Shown one piece after another: positions 37,097 to 45,620 of a DNA stretch of 64,000 bases. The notes under the pieces were generated by a model that saw only the letters and a list, made by a program, of their open reading frames with translations, searched no databases and was not told the origin of the DNA. Within the stretch, counting starts at the first letter, position 1; each line of letters starts with the position of its first letter. Both the position numbers and the translations under genes were made by a program. Origin of the DNA: Nakamurella silvestris (GTDB lineage Bacteria; Actinomycetota; Actinomycetes; Mycobacteriales; Nakamurellaceae); NCBI GenBank assembly GCA_003576535.1, contig QXCQ01000206.1, forward strand, positions 39,207 to 103,206. Direction: 5' to 3'.

Positions 37097-38470
37097 TCAG
37101 AGGTAGTCGGCGTAGCGCCGCCGGTTTCCAGCCGACGCAGCTTTGCTGCCGCGGGTTCCGGGCGGGTCGACCACCTGGTGTTCGATATCTCGAAAGTCCG
37201 TGCCCGCGATCATCCCCCAATTACCGATCTCGTAACCCGACGGAAGTCGTTGCCCTGACTGGACATCGGCGGGACCGAGGCCAAGGGATCGCCAGACCCG
37301 GGCCTCATTCGGGCGCACGTCTCGACGCAGGTAGCTGTACGCGTCGGCCGCGGAGAACCCCCACTCGATCCAGCGCAGTCTCGTGGTGCCGTCGAGGCCG
37401 AGAGCGGCGAAAGCGTCGGCCTCTTCCGCCGTAATGGTGTGGTCTGCCTGCGCCAGATCGCGCACATCTGCTGGGGAGTAACCCCTGTCGCGCCAGTCCA
37501 GGCACTCATCCATCGGCAGCACCTGACACAGCAGCATCCACGGCACGGTGAGGCCCGATGCCGACCACTGTCGAATAGCCTTGGCCGGGGTGTCGGCAAA
37601 GTAGTGCAGGTCCGGAGGCGGAGCGACGGGCAATCCCAGTGACCGCCACAACAACACCCGCTCGATCCCCGCCTCCCCGTGAAGCCCCACCGCGCCACAC
37701 CAGGCCAGCGCCTCTGCTTCCGACAACGGGGCCAGCCGGTCGAGGTTCTGCGGGGTGAGACCGGCCAGAACCACCGCCGCGACGTCGTTCCCGGTGCGGC
37801 CGACCGCCTCCCACTCTCGGAACGCAACCGCCTCCGGCCCGGTCCACCAGGCACGCAGACGGTCTTCACCCCAATTCAATATGTCTGCCGCAGTGGCGTA
37901 TCCCACCGAGCTGTCGATGGTCGCGAAGTCGAGGTTCAAATCCTTGGCCCGATCGCCGATCATCGATATCACCACCGGCACCGAGATGGCCGGCCAGGGA
38001 GACTTCAGCAGCCAGATCCGGCCCTTCGGAGGAGGCGGAAACCCGGCGTCGTCTTCGCCATCTGGATCTCGGAACTCCTCGTCCTGGTCTCCATCGTCCT
38101 GGGATTCGTGCTCCCAAGCCCGATCAACCAGCGCCACCACCATCGGCAGCACGTGAGCTGGGCCGCGGCCGCCGTAAGCGAAAGCCACCTTGGGTACCCG
38201 GTCCGGCACCCAACAGCGAAGCTCGGTCGGCCACACCGCCGGCAACAGGACCAACCTCGGGGCGTCGTCCAGCGGGTACCAACCCTGGGCGATCAGCGCC
38301 GCGACCTCCGGCAACTCGGCCGGAGTCGCCGACCACGCCGACTTGTCCATCTCCTCCGTCAGGACTTCGGGTGCGGACAACGCCGCAATTCGTGCCAACT
38401 TCGGCGGCAACGGTTCCAGTGCCTTGCCGGCCGTGGCAGGCAAGTCGGCCATCCCCCAAGGATCGTTCAC
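37097..38470 (-). CDS. Hypothetical alpha-helical repeat protein
   Basis: 457 residues, cytoplasmic, acidic mid-region (residues ~125-145). The C-terminal ~230 residues contain loosely repeated ~40-residue units with a conserved W-x(2-3)-G-(L/F/Y)-(S/G)-x-A-x(n)-A pattern, for example WRSLGL, WRDRGYSPADV, WIEWGFSAADA and WRSLGLGPADV. This suggests a helical solenoid for binding another protein. I do not recognise a family. It is followed after 183 bp by the SMI1/KNR4-like gene on the same strand. Confidence 0.6.
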   Translation of the reverse strand: MNDPWGMADLPATAGKALEPLPPKLARIAALSAPEVLTEEMDKSAWSATPAELPEVAALIAQGWYPLDDAPRLVLLPAVWPTELRCWVPDRVPKVAFAYGGRGPAHVLPMVVALVDRAWEHESQDDGDQDEEFRDPDGEDDAGFPPPPKGRIWLLKSPWPAISVPVVISMIGDRAKDLNLDFATIDSSVGYATAADILNWGEDRLRAWWTGPEAVAFREWEAVGRTGNDVAAVVLAGLTPQNLDRLAPLSEAEALAWCGAVGLHGEAGIERVLLWRSLGLPVAPPPDLHYFADTPAKAIRQWSASGLTVPWMLLCQVLPMDECLDWRDRGYSPADVRDLAQADHTITAEEADAFAALGLDGTTRLRWIEWGFSAADAYSYLRRDVRPNEARVWRSLGLGPADVQSGQRLPSGYEIGNWGMIAGTDFRDIEHQVVDPPGTRGSKAASAGNRRRYADYL

Positions 38471-38822
38471 AAACCGCAGTCTGCCATGCGGTCACTTTCG
38501 CCATTCGCGGTGCCGGCTGTCGGGGGGCGCGGAAGAACGCGAAGGTGCGATGACGTCCTGACAGCCCGTATCGGAGGCCACGGCGGCCCCCGCGTGCAGG
38601 GTGCCTCGGAATTGGTCGGAGAGTTCTGGGTGCCCGTTCGTCTGGACAGATGTCACCGGAAAGTTGACCCGATGTGCGACACGATGGTGTTGAGCGAGGC
38701 CCCGGTGCACGAGGACTTCGCGTACCGTCCAGGACGCCAACCCTCTCTGGTGATCGACCGTTTTGCCGCGCTGCCAGGCATCTCGCGGCCCGTTCCCGCC
38801 CCAGGTCTTGGAGGAACTCCGA

Positions 38823-40271
38823 ATGCGTCGCACCCCTCTCGTGGCCGGCCTCGCAGCGGTTGGCCTTGTCATCGCAGCGTGCGCCGGCGATGCTTCTACC
38901 TCAAGCCCCGCGCCGCCACCTTCGGGCGCTTCGACCTCGACCGTTTCCGAGGCGACCTCGAGCGTCGCCGTGAGCCGCTCCGACACCGCCGATTCTGAGT
39001 CCACGCTTTCCACGGACACGGATCTGTCTGCCAGCACTACCGGTAGTCCGTCGGAGACCGCAGCGACCACGTCGAGCCCTGCCGTACCTGGCGGAGCCGG
39101 CGGCAAGGTCGGGGTCTACACCTGGTGGGCGGCCGGGCTGGAGAAAGACGGCCTTGACGCCCTCTTGGCCCTTTTCAGGGCGGAGTACCCGAACGACAGA
39201 TTCGTCAGCCTGGCCGTCAACGGCGGCGACACCCAGCCCCAGCTGGAGATTGACCTGAAGCACGACAATCCGCCGGACTCCTTCCAGTGGCACGCCGGCG
39301 CGGAGTTGTCCGACTACATCAAGAACGGCCAGATCCAACCCGTCGACGACGTCATCGCTGAACTCGGCGGATCCGCAGTCTTCCCGCAAGGCCTGTTGGA
39401 CCGACTGACCGTCGACGGACACATCTACTCCGTCCCGGCGAACATCCACCGCGTCAACATGGTCTGGGCAAACCCGAAAGTCATCACGAGCGCCGGGCTC
39501 GACCCCGCGGTGATCCCCGGCGACATGGAGGCGTGGATCGCGGACCTGGCCAAGATCAAGGCCTCCGGCGTCGACACTCCACTGACGGTCGGCGGGACCT
39601 GGACCCAGGTCCAGCTGTTGGAGAACGTGTTGTTGGCCGACCTCGGGGCGGACAAATACACCGGCCTCTTCGACGGCAGCACCGACTGGGCCGGCACCGA
39701 CGTGACCGCCGCGGTCGCCGACTTCGCCACTCTGCTCACCTTCACCGACACCGATGCCGCCGACGGCGACGACTGGCCCGCCTCGATCGACGCCGTCGCC
39801 GACGGTACAGCTGCCTACAACGTCATGGGCGACTGGGCCGTGGCCGAGTTCAACTCCAAGAAGAAGGTCGACGGAACCGACTACACCTACTTCCCGACCC
39901 CCGGCACCGACGGAGTCTTCGACTTCCTCGCCGACTCCTTCACCCTCCCCGTCCGAGCCAAGAACCAGGCCGGCGCGAAAGACTGGCTCACTCTGATCGG
40001 CTCCGCCGAAGGCCAGAAAGCCTTCAACCTCGCCAAGGGCTCCATCCCCGCTCGCAGCGACACTGCCGCCTCCGACTACCCCGCCTACCAACAAACCGCC
40101 ATCGCGTCCTGGCAGAACGACGTCATCGTGCCCTCCATCGCCCACGGCTCAGCCGTGAACCTGGCCTGGGGATCGGACATAGGAGCCGCGGTGTCCGAAT
40201 TCCACGCGTCCGGCGACGCCACCGCCTTGCAATCAGAGTTGGCCGCCGCCGCCAAGAAGAACGCAGACTGA
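38823..40271 (+). CDS. Sugar ABC transporter substrate-binding lipoprotein (orphan)
   Basis: 482 residues. ATG at 38823, with GGAGGA upstream, begins a lipoprotein signal with a LVIAAC-type lipobox, then a ~60-residue Ser/Thr linker. The mature protein is a family 1 extracellular solute-binding protein: GVYTWWAAGLEKDGLDALL at the first strand, PDSFQWHAGAELSDYI, and NVMGDWAVAEF in the hinge region. It would bind a carbohydrate outside the membrane. No permease or ATPase gene is nearby, and it lies between palindromic repeats, so it may be a transferred or stranded gene working with a distant permease. Confidence 0.85.
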   Translation: MRRTPLVAGLAAVGLVIAACAGDASTSSPAPPPSGASTSTVSEATSSVAVSRSDTADSESTLSTDTDLSASTTGSPSETAATTSSPAVPGGAGGKVGVYTWWAAGLEKDGLDALLALFRAEYPNDRFVSLAVNGGDTQPQLEIDLKHDNPPDSFQWHAGAELSDYIKNGQIQPVDDVIAELGGSAVFPQGLLDRLTVDGHIYSVPANIHRVNMVWANPKVITSAGLDPAVIPGDMEAWIADLAKIKASGVDTPLTVGGTWTQVQLLENVLLADLGADKYTGLFDGSTDWAGTDVTAAVADFATLLTFTDTDAADGDDWPASIDAVADGTAAYNVMGDWAVAEFNSKKKVDGTDYTYFPTPGTDGVFDFLADSFTLPVRAKNQAGAKDWLTLIGSAEGQKAFNLAKGSIPARSDTAASDYPAYQQTAIASWQNDVIVPSIAHGSAVNLAWGSDIGAAVSEFHASGDATALQSELAAAAKKNAD

Positions 40272-40466
40272 CAACTTCGCGCAGGACCCGGGCCGGAGTG
40301 TCGATGACGCCGCGTCACTTGCCGCACATGCGACCTGCCTCGAGTCGGCGTGGGTCAACGCGCGGGCCGAGCGAAGGAGGTGGACAAGGTCCCCCCGAAC
40401 GTGCGCCCCATCGGCCGCCAACGCACAGTTCCCGTGCTCATCATCCTGGCCAGGACCCAATCCCAG

Positions 40467-40555
40467 CTGACCGCGCTTGTTCCCAACAATCGCGCGCGAT
40501 ACATGCAGCGCGATTGTCGGGGCGGAGCGCGGCCGGGGCGGTGGAGCTGCAGGGA
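40467..40555. repeat. Palindromic repeat copy 2 plus tRNA-Ala 3'-end sequence
   Basis: The palindrome (about 40470-40533, centre GCGATACATGCA) is followed at 40540-40555 by GGTGGAGCTGCAGGGA, 15 of 16 bases of the tRNA-Ala 3' end as read on this strand. Confidence 0.75.
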
Positions 40556-40616
40556 TGCTCACCTCGCTAGCCCTTATTCCGATTTCGAAACGAGTCCCCT
40601 AACTTTCGGCGCGTGC

Positions 40617-41285
40617 TCAAGCTTGCTCGATGCTTGGGGGTCGACCTACCTCGACGACCAAGACTTTGAACTCACCATTGGCTCCTCCGACTTCAGCCCA
40701 CGGATGCCAGGCCAGCTTGTAGGACCCGCTCAACTCTCGTCGAGAAGCCTCGACATCGTTGTCTCCCCACTTCAAAGTGCCAGCAAGAAGTCCGCCGTCA
40801 TGGATCCGGAACATCCGGTCCCTGGTCTGCGGGGGAACTTTAGGCTCGGCCCACAGAGCCCGATAGTTGGAGAGCATGATCGCTATGCCGTTGTCGATAG
40901 AACTATCGGCGGCCAAGAAGCTCTCCAACCGGTGAATGTCGAAGACGAAACCCCGACGGCCCAGGTCAGTCGCGGCATGGTCACGTAGATCAAACGCCTC
41001 ATCTCCCGCCGAACCGAGCCACCGATTCGTCATGTACTTAAGCTCAATCGCGGTCCGTCCGGCTGGACTGGTGCACATCACATCTAAGTACTGCCTGCGA
41101 CCCCGGACATCGGTCAGTTGGCGACTGATCCCGACCTCCAGGCGAATAGCCACGCTCCTATCGATTTCGTGAATAGCCTGCCCCAGGGCGAGTTGGAAAT
41201 CGGCTTCAGAGTGGAACACAGGCCGTGCGTCTCGCAGGGCTTCCAAAACCTGTGAGAGCTTTATCGATCCCGCAATCATCACCAT
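40617..41285 (-). CDS. Predicted PD-(D/E)XK-like nuclease
   Basis: 222 residues. HSEADFQLALGQAIHE near residue 22 and the R-x-Y-L-D-V...T-A-I-E-L-K-Y strand pair near residues 62-80 match the PD-(D/E)XK core (E...D...ExK) of endonucleases. The rest includes a long helical part with FVFDIHRLE, as in family-like restriction or defence nucleases. Several ATG codons occur around 41279-41285; the first is used. It is the only gene between palindromic repeats 2 and 3, like a one-gene cassette. Nuclease activity is inferred from motif order alone. Confidence 0.6.
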   Translation of the reverse strand: MVMIAGSIKLSQVLEALRDARPVFHSEADFQLALGQAIHEIDRSVAIRLEVGISRQLTDVRGRRQYLDVMCTSPAGRTAIELKYMTNRWLGSAGDEAFDLRDHAATDLGRRGFVFDIHRLESFLAADSSIDNGIAIMLSNYRALWAEPKVPPQTRDRMFRIHDGGLLAGTLKWGDNDVEASRRELSGSYKLAWHPWAEVGGANGEFKVLVVEVGRPPSIEQA

Positions 41286-41585
41286 GATCAGACGATATCC
41301 GTGCAGACAGATGCTCCTACAGTGGGCCCTTCGCGGAGTGAGGGCTCCCTGGCACACACCGACGACCTAGGTGGTGCATCCCGGGACGTTGGTGACACAC
41401 GCATGGGTGCGCCATCACCGCCTCACCCACGCCAGACTCGAACCGTCCCAGGGTTCGTGGAACAGAAGCCCGACTCACCGGCCCCCTGGTCCGTGCCCGA
41501 TCCAAGCACGGAGTTGCCCTGCGACCTGCGCTTGGGTCGTCCCCCATTTCCCGACGAAGCCGGGTGCTCCAGGACCCAAACGCCG

Positions 41586-41655
41586 CTGACCGCGCTTGTC
41601 CCCAACAATCGCACGCGATACATGCAGCGATTGTCGGGACGGAGCGCGGTCGGGG
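41586..41655. repeat. Palindromic repeat copy 3
   Basis: Same element as at 36149 and 40467, with a 4-base deletion in the right arm near the centre. It runs directly into the 76-bp repeat at 41658. Confidence 0.75.
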
Positions 41656-41657
41656 GC

Positions 41658-41733
41658 GGTGGAGCTGCGGGGATCCCCTACTGGCTCGCAGAACTCGCCA
41701 GCGGGGGCCCAGTCGATTCACGGAGACATACAA
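41658..41733. repeat. 76-bp direct repeat at the left edge of the island (att-like)
   Basis: This copy differs from those at 62235-62310 and 62353-62428 by a single base. Its first 16 bases, GGTGGAGCTGCGGGGA, equal the 3' end of tRNA-Ala(CGC) at 62469-62544 read on the + strand. It is the expected left attachment site of an element inserted at the tRNA 3' end. Confidence 0.8.
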
Positions 41734-41742
41734 GTCGCACTG

Positions 41743-42216
41743 ATGGGACCCCTATCGAACCCGCCCGCACCCCTGTTGCACCTGGTCAGTGACAGTCTGG
41801 GTCGGCCCGTCGACGACTTGCCGAGTCTGCCTGCGGTGCGCGGATGTACGCCGTCTCCGGTCCAACGACAGCGCCGCCTTCAGCGGCCCGAGCAGGAGGA
41901 ACTGGTCGCTCGATACCAGGCTGGCGATCTGATGTCCGAGCTCGCCGAGCGCTACGGCATCCATCGACGTACCGTGAGCGCCATCCTTAAGCGGCACGGT
42001 GTGCCGACCCGCGCGTCAGGGCTGGCTCCGGAGCAGATCCAGCGGGCCGTGCTGATGTATGCGCAGGGCCAGTCGCTGGCCAAGATCGGAAAGCAACTGG
42101 GCGTCGACGCGGGAACGGTGCATGCACGGCTGCGGGAACAGGGTGTGCAGATGAGAGACACGCACGGCCGACCGCAACGACGCCGACGAGATCTACCACC
42201 TCACATCCAGCCATGA
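41743..42216 (+). CDS. Tandem helix-turn-helix DNA-binding protein (Hin/resolvase-type HTH)
   Basis: 157 residues. Two HTH units of the Hin-recombinase C-terminal type: residues ~50-85 (ELVARYQAGDLMSELAERYG..RRTVSAIL) and ~90-130 (RAVLMYAQGQSLAKIGKQLG..AGTVHARL). There is no recombinase catalytic domain. The start is uncertain: ATG 41743 lies 10 bases after the 76-bp repeat with no strong ribosome binding site. Its place at the island edge suggests a directionality factor or a regulator of the island, or a remnant of a recombinase. Confidence 0.6.
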   Translation: MGPLSNPPAPLLHLVSDSLGRPVDDLPSLPAVRGCTPSPVQRQRRLQRPEQEELVARYQAGDLMSELAERYGIHRRTVSAILKRHGVPTRASGLAPEQIQRAVLMYAQGQSLAKIGKQLGVDAGTVHARLREQGVQMRDTHGRPQRRRRDLPPHIQP

Positions 42217-42494
42217 CGTCGAGAGGTCGCTAATCACGACCAGCAGATTCTCAAGATCCGTGCCACGAGGCGAGGCTGTCGATTCAGAAACCCGACCGCC
42301 TGACGAAAGACCCGAACCCTCCCATGCCAAAGCTGTGTCCGGCACGTCAACGGGCGCGCGGCCGCGTACTCATGTCGTGTTCATCTAGCACAAGTTGCGC
42401 CTTATAAGGTCTGTAGAGCGGATCCGGTGCCCACCGAGACTCCAGCGCACCTCGACGCCCGAGCTGCGATTATGTAGATCGGAAGGTAGCCATT

Positions 42495-44996
42495 GTGGCA
42501 GTCAACTTCGGTGCACTGAGTAGGTCGCGCGAGGCCGACAACTTAGTCGACCCACGCGACATCTTCAATGCTCTCCCAACGAAGCCGGTTGGCATGAACT
42601 TCCTCCGTGGCCCTCAGGACCAGGTCTTGGAGAAGTGGTTCACCCGGCGGCATCAGCGCGACATCGTTGTGAAGCTCAACACCGGTGGTGGCAAGACCGT
42701 CGTCGGCCTACTCATGGCAAAGAGCTCTCTTGCGGAGGGCAAGGGACCTGTCGCCTACCTCGTGCCCGACAGATACCTCGTCGACCAGGTAATCGCAGAG
42801 GCGAGCCGCCTCGGCATCCCAACAGTCGCTGATCCGAAGGTGTTCGCCTACTCGCAGGGCAAGGCGGTCCTGGTAGACACTTTTCAGAAACTCTTCAACG
42901 GAAAGTCGGTCTTCGGCGTCACCGGCAGCGCAGGACGATCTGCCTCAGCGTCCCGACCGCACACCGTGATCATTGACGACGCCCATGCCTGCCTGAACAA
43001 GGCTGAACAGGCTTTCCGCCTGTCGATTCCGAGCAGTCACATGGTGTACGAGAAGCTGTTGGAACTCTTCACACCAGTGCTCGAGGACCAGTCACCCGCC
43101 GGTTACATGGCCCTACTCGCAAAGACCAGCACCGGAGTGCAGCAGGTGCCCTACTGGGCCTGGGTTGACAAGCAGCGCGAAGCTCTTGCCATTCTCCACA
43201 GCATCGCCGGCGAGGAAGACTACCAATTCGCCTGGCCCCTCATCGCGGATGCGCTCCCCGTCTGCCGCGCCGTCTTCACCTCAGACGCACTTGAGATTGA
43301 GGCGCCCTGTCTTCCGGCCTCGGTGATCATAGGATTCAATGAGGCGGAGCGCCGCATCTACCTCACCGCCACCCTCGCGGACGATGGAATACTGGTAAGC
43401 GACCTTGGCGCGGACCCCGCCGCTGTTGCCGATCCGATCACACCGGCAAGCGCTGGTGATATTGGGGATCGGCTCATCCTCGTGCCGCAGCAGACCCACC
43501 CCACTGCGTCTGAAGACGAGATCCGCGACCTGATCGTCGATCTCGCGGCCGACCGTAACGTCGTAATTATCGTGCCCAGCCAGCGGCGCGCCGCCTATTG
43601 GACGCCGTACGCAAAGTTGGTTCTCGACAAAGACAGCCTGACCTGGGGTGTTGACCAGTTGCGCAGCGATCCATTACTCGGCTTGGTCGTTCTCATCAAC
43701 CGTTACGACGGCGTTGACCTGCCTGGTGATGCCTGCCATGTCCTGGTCATCGACGGTCTTCCGGAGGCGATGTCGGGAACCGAACGGGTCGACCAAGCCC
43801 AACTCGCCGGATCGGAACTTCTGGTTGCACGACAGGTTCAGCGGCTCGAGCAGGGCATGGGCAGGGCCACACGATCGAACGACGATCACTGCGTCGTCTT
43901 CCTGTTGGGTAACCGCCTTGCCGAGCGCTTGTACGGCGCTAGGGCTCGTGCGTGCTTCTCGCCGGCCACCCGGGCCCAGATCGAGCTCTCGGAACAGGTC
44001 GCTGCCCAATTGGAGGGTACCGGTCTGAGTTCGCTCCAACAGGCCGCCTTGCAGTGCCTAAAAAGAGACCCCGATTGGTTGGCCATCAGCCGCGCGACCC
44101 TGGCACCGCTGAGGTACGGGGCGGCCAATGTCAGCGAGATCTCGATTGCTACTCGGGAAGCGTTTGATCATGCCCTGGCAGGCGACTTCAACGATGCGCT
44201 GGGTGCCACCCAGCGAGCGATCAACGCAGCCACCGGTCCGGCAGAGCGCGGATACCTACTGCAGCAGTTCGCGGCCTACCAGCATCATGTGAACCCGGCA
44301 AGCGCACAGCAGAGCCAGAAGTCAGCCAACCGCCAGAACCGGAACGTTCTACGTCCGATGGACGGCGTGGAGTACGAGAAGTTGTCTGCGCCGACGTTGG
44401 AGCAGGGCGCCGCTGCATCCAGCAACCTCCAAGGGCGCTACGCCTCTGGAAACGAACTGATCCTCGGCTTCAACGCGATGCTCGCTGACCTCACCTGGAC
44501 GACGCGGGCCGATTCCTTCGAGCAGGCTTGGGAAGACCTCGCTGCTCACCTAGGCTTTGCCGGACAGCGCCCAGAGCGGGACACCGGACGTGGCCCCGAC
44601 GACTTGTGGGCCCTCACCGACGGCACGTTCCACGTAATCGAAGCTAAGAATGAGGTAAAGGAAACTCACCCCGTCTACAAGAAGCATGCCGAGCAGCTCT
44701 CCAATTCTATGGACTGGTTCCGACAGGCGTACGGCACCAAGATCGGTGCCACGCCAATACTGGTGCACGCCAGAGCAGTGTTCGACAAGAAGGCTGCTAT
44801 ACCGACGGGCTGCCGAGTGGTCACGAAGGACAAGCTCGCCGCTCTCCGGGATACGCTTCGTGCGCTCGCGGTCGCTCTTGCCGACAGTGACACCTTCCGT
44901 GATGGTGCAGGCGTTGGACGGTTGCTCGCATCGTTCGGGCTAACCCCAGGCGAGTTCAAAACCCGATATACGTCTGCGGCGTTGCAGGAGTCGTAG
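42495..44996 (+). CDS. SF2 helicase fused to a C-terminal PD-(D/E)XK-like nuclease domain
   Basis: 833 residues. GTG start at 42495 with GGAAGG 8 bases upstream. Helicase core: Walker A LNTGGGKT at ~61-68, the nucleic-acid motif YLVPDRYLVDQV, motif II DDAH at 161-164 in place of DEAD/DEAH, motif III-like ltATL, and motif VI-like QGMGRATRS near 455. A helical middle region follows. At ~690-730 the sequence DDLWALTDGTFHVIEAKNEV gives a D...ExK nuclease core. Translocation on nucleic acid coupled to cleavage is inferred. It is a single gene, transcribed toward the Qat/RM operon and separated from it by a small unknown gene. A stand-alone defence helicase-nuclease is the likeliest role; I cannot match it to a named system. 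Confidence 0.75.
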   Translation: MAVNFGALSRSREADNLVDPRDIFNALPTKPVGMNFLRGPQDQVLEKWFTRRHQRDIVVKLNTGGGKTVVGLLMAKSSLAEGKGPVAYLVPDRYLVDQVIAEASRLGIPTVADPKVFAYSQGKAVLVDTFQKLFNGKSVFGVTGSAGRSASASRPHTVIIDDAHACLNKAEQAFRLSIPSSHMVYEKLLELFTPVLEDQSPAGYMALLAKTSTGVQQVPYWAWVDKQREALAILHSIAGEEDYQFAWPLIADALPVCRAVFTSDALEIEAPCLPASVIIGFNEAERRIYLTATLADDGILVSDLGADPAAVADPITPASAGDIGDRLILVPQQTHPTASEDEIRDLIVDLAADRNVVIIVPSQRRAAYWTPYAKLVLDKDSLTWGVDQLRSDPLLGLVVLINRYDGVDLPGDACHVLVIDGLPEAMSGTERVDQAQLAGSELLVARQVQRLEQGMGRATRSNDDHCVVFLLGNRLAERLYGARARACFSPATRAQIELSEQVAAQLEGTGLSSLQQAALQCLKRDPDWLAISRATLAPLRYGAANVSEISIATREAFDHALAGDFNDALGATQRAINAATGPAERGYLLQQFAAYQHHVNPASAQQSQKSANRQNRNVLRPMDGVEYEKLSAPTLEQGAAASSNLQGRYASGNELILGFNAMLADLTWTTRADSFEQAWEDLAAHLGFAGQRPERDTGRGPDDLWALTDGTFHVIEAKNEVKETHPVYKKHAEQLSNSMDWFRQAYGTKIGATPILVHARAVFDKKAAIPTGCRVVTKDKLAALRDTLRALAVALADSDTFRDGAGVGRLLASFGLTPGEFKTRYTSAALQES

Positions 44997-45045
44997 CGAG
45001 TTTCAACTCCCGATCGAGTCGGTGGGTGCAGTTAGTGTCACCTGC

Positions 45046-45450
45046 ATGGCTATCACTTCGTCACGACAGCGCAACGCGGTCTCTGAAGGCATGGCGCTGG
45101 GCCTGGTTATGTGTGGGCGCGACTCGCTTCCATTCGACAAGGTGGCAGTCGACCTGGCGTTTGTTGGCACTTGGCGGAGCTGGCCGTACAGCAGCCGCTT
45201 CCCGCAAGTCACTACTGATGTGTCGAAGGGGCTCGATGGCACCAGGGCGATGACCCGTGCCGATGAGCGCAAGCACGTCTGGAATCTCTACTGGGACACA
45301 TCTGGTGGCGAACTGGCGGTCTATCCACGGAATCAGTGGGCGGACGGTGAGATCGATGCCGATGTGGTGGCGGGGACTATCGACGGCGACGTGCCCGCCG
45401 ACGGCTGGCGGCAGCTTGCCGAGGGGTTCCTGGAGCGCTTCAACCGCTGA
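45046..45450 (+). CDS. Small hypothetical protein
   Basis: 134 residues from ATG 45046 (a GTG at 45022 is also in frame). No signal peptide or membrane segment. It has an FVGTWRSWPYSSRFPQ region and an acidic C-terminal half, and I do not recognise it. It lies 50 bp after the helicase-nuclease gene and may be co-transcribed with it. Confidence 0.5.
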   Translation: MAITSSRQRNAVSEGMALGLVMCGRDSLPFDKVAVDLAFVGTWRSWPYSSRFPQVTTDVSKGLDGTRAMTRADERKHVWNLYWDTSGGELAVYPRNQWADGEIDADVVAGTIDGDVPADGWRQLAEGFLERFNR

Positions 45451-45454
45451 AGCA

Positions 45455-45500
45455 TTCGGCTATCTGTTGCGCCACTCCTGCGCTGCCAACTGAGCTATGA
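45455..45500 (-). other. tRNA 5'-half-like fragment
   Basis: On the minus strand the sequence TAGCTCAGTTGGCAGCGC matches the D-arm region of bacterial tRNAs, but the anticodon arm, T-arm and acceptor partner are missing. It is probably a tRNA remnant or an old attachment site downstream of the defence operon. Confidence 0.35.
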
Positions 45501-45620
45501 CGTCTTGGGGGCGTTCCAGCAGCGTCGCCATAAGGCGGAAGCGTGCGGCAAAGCGTCGGGGGTCTTCGTTCTTCGAGGCGCGCTGCCAGTTGCTCATGGC
45601 ATCGAGGAGGTCGCGGACCA

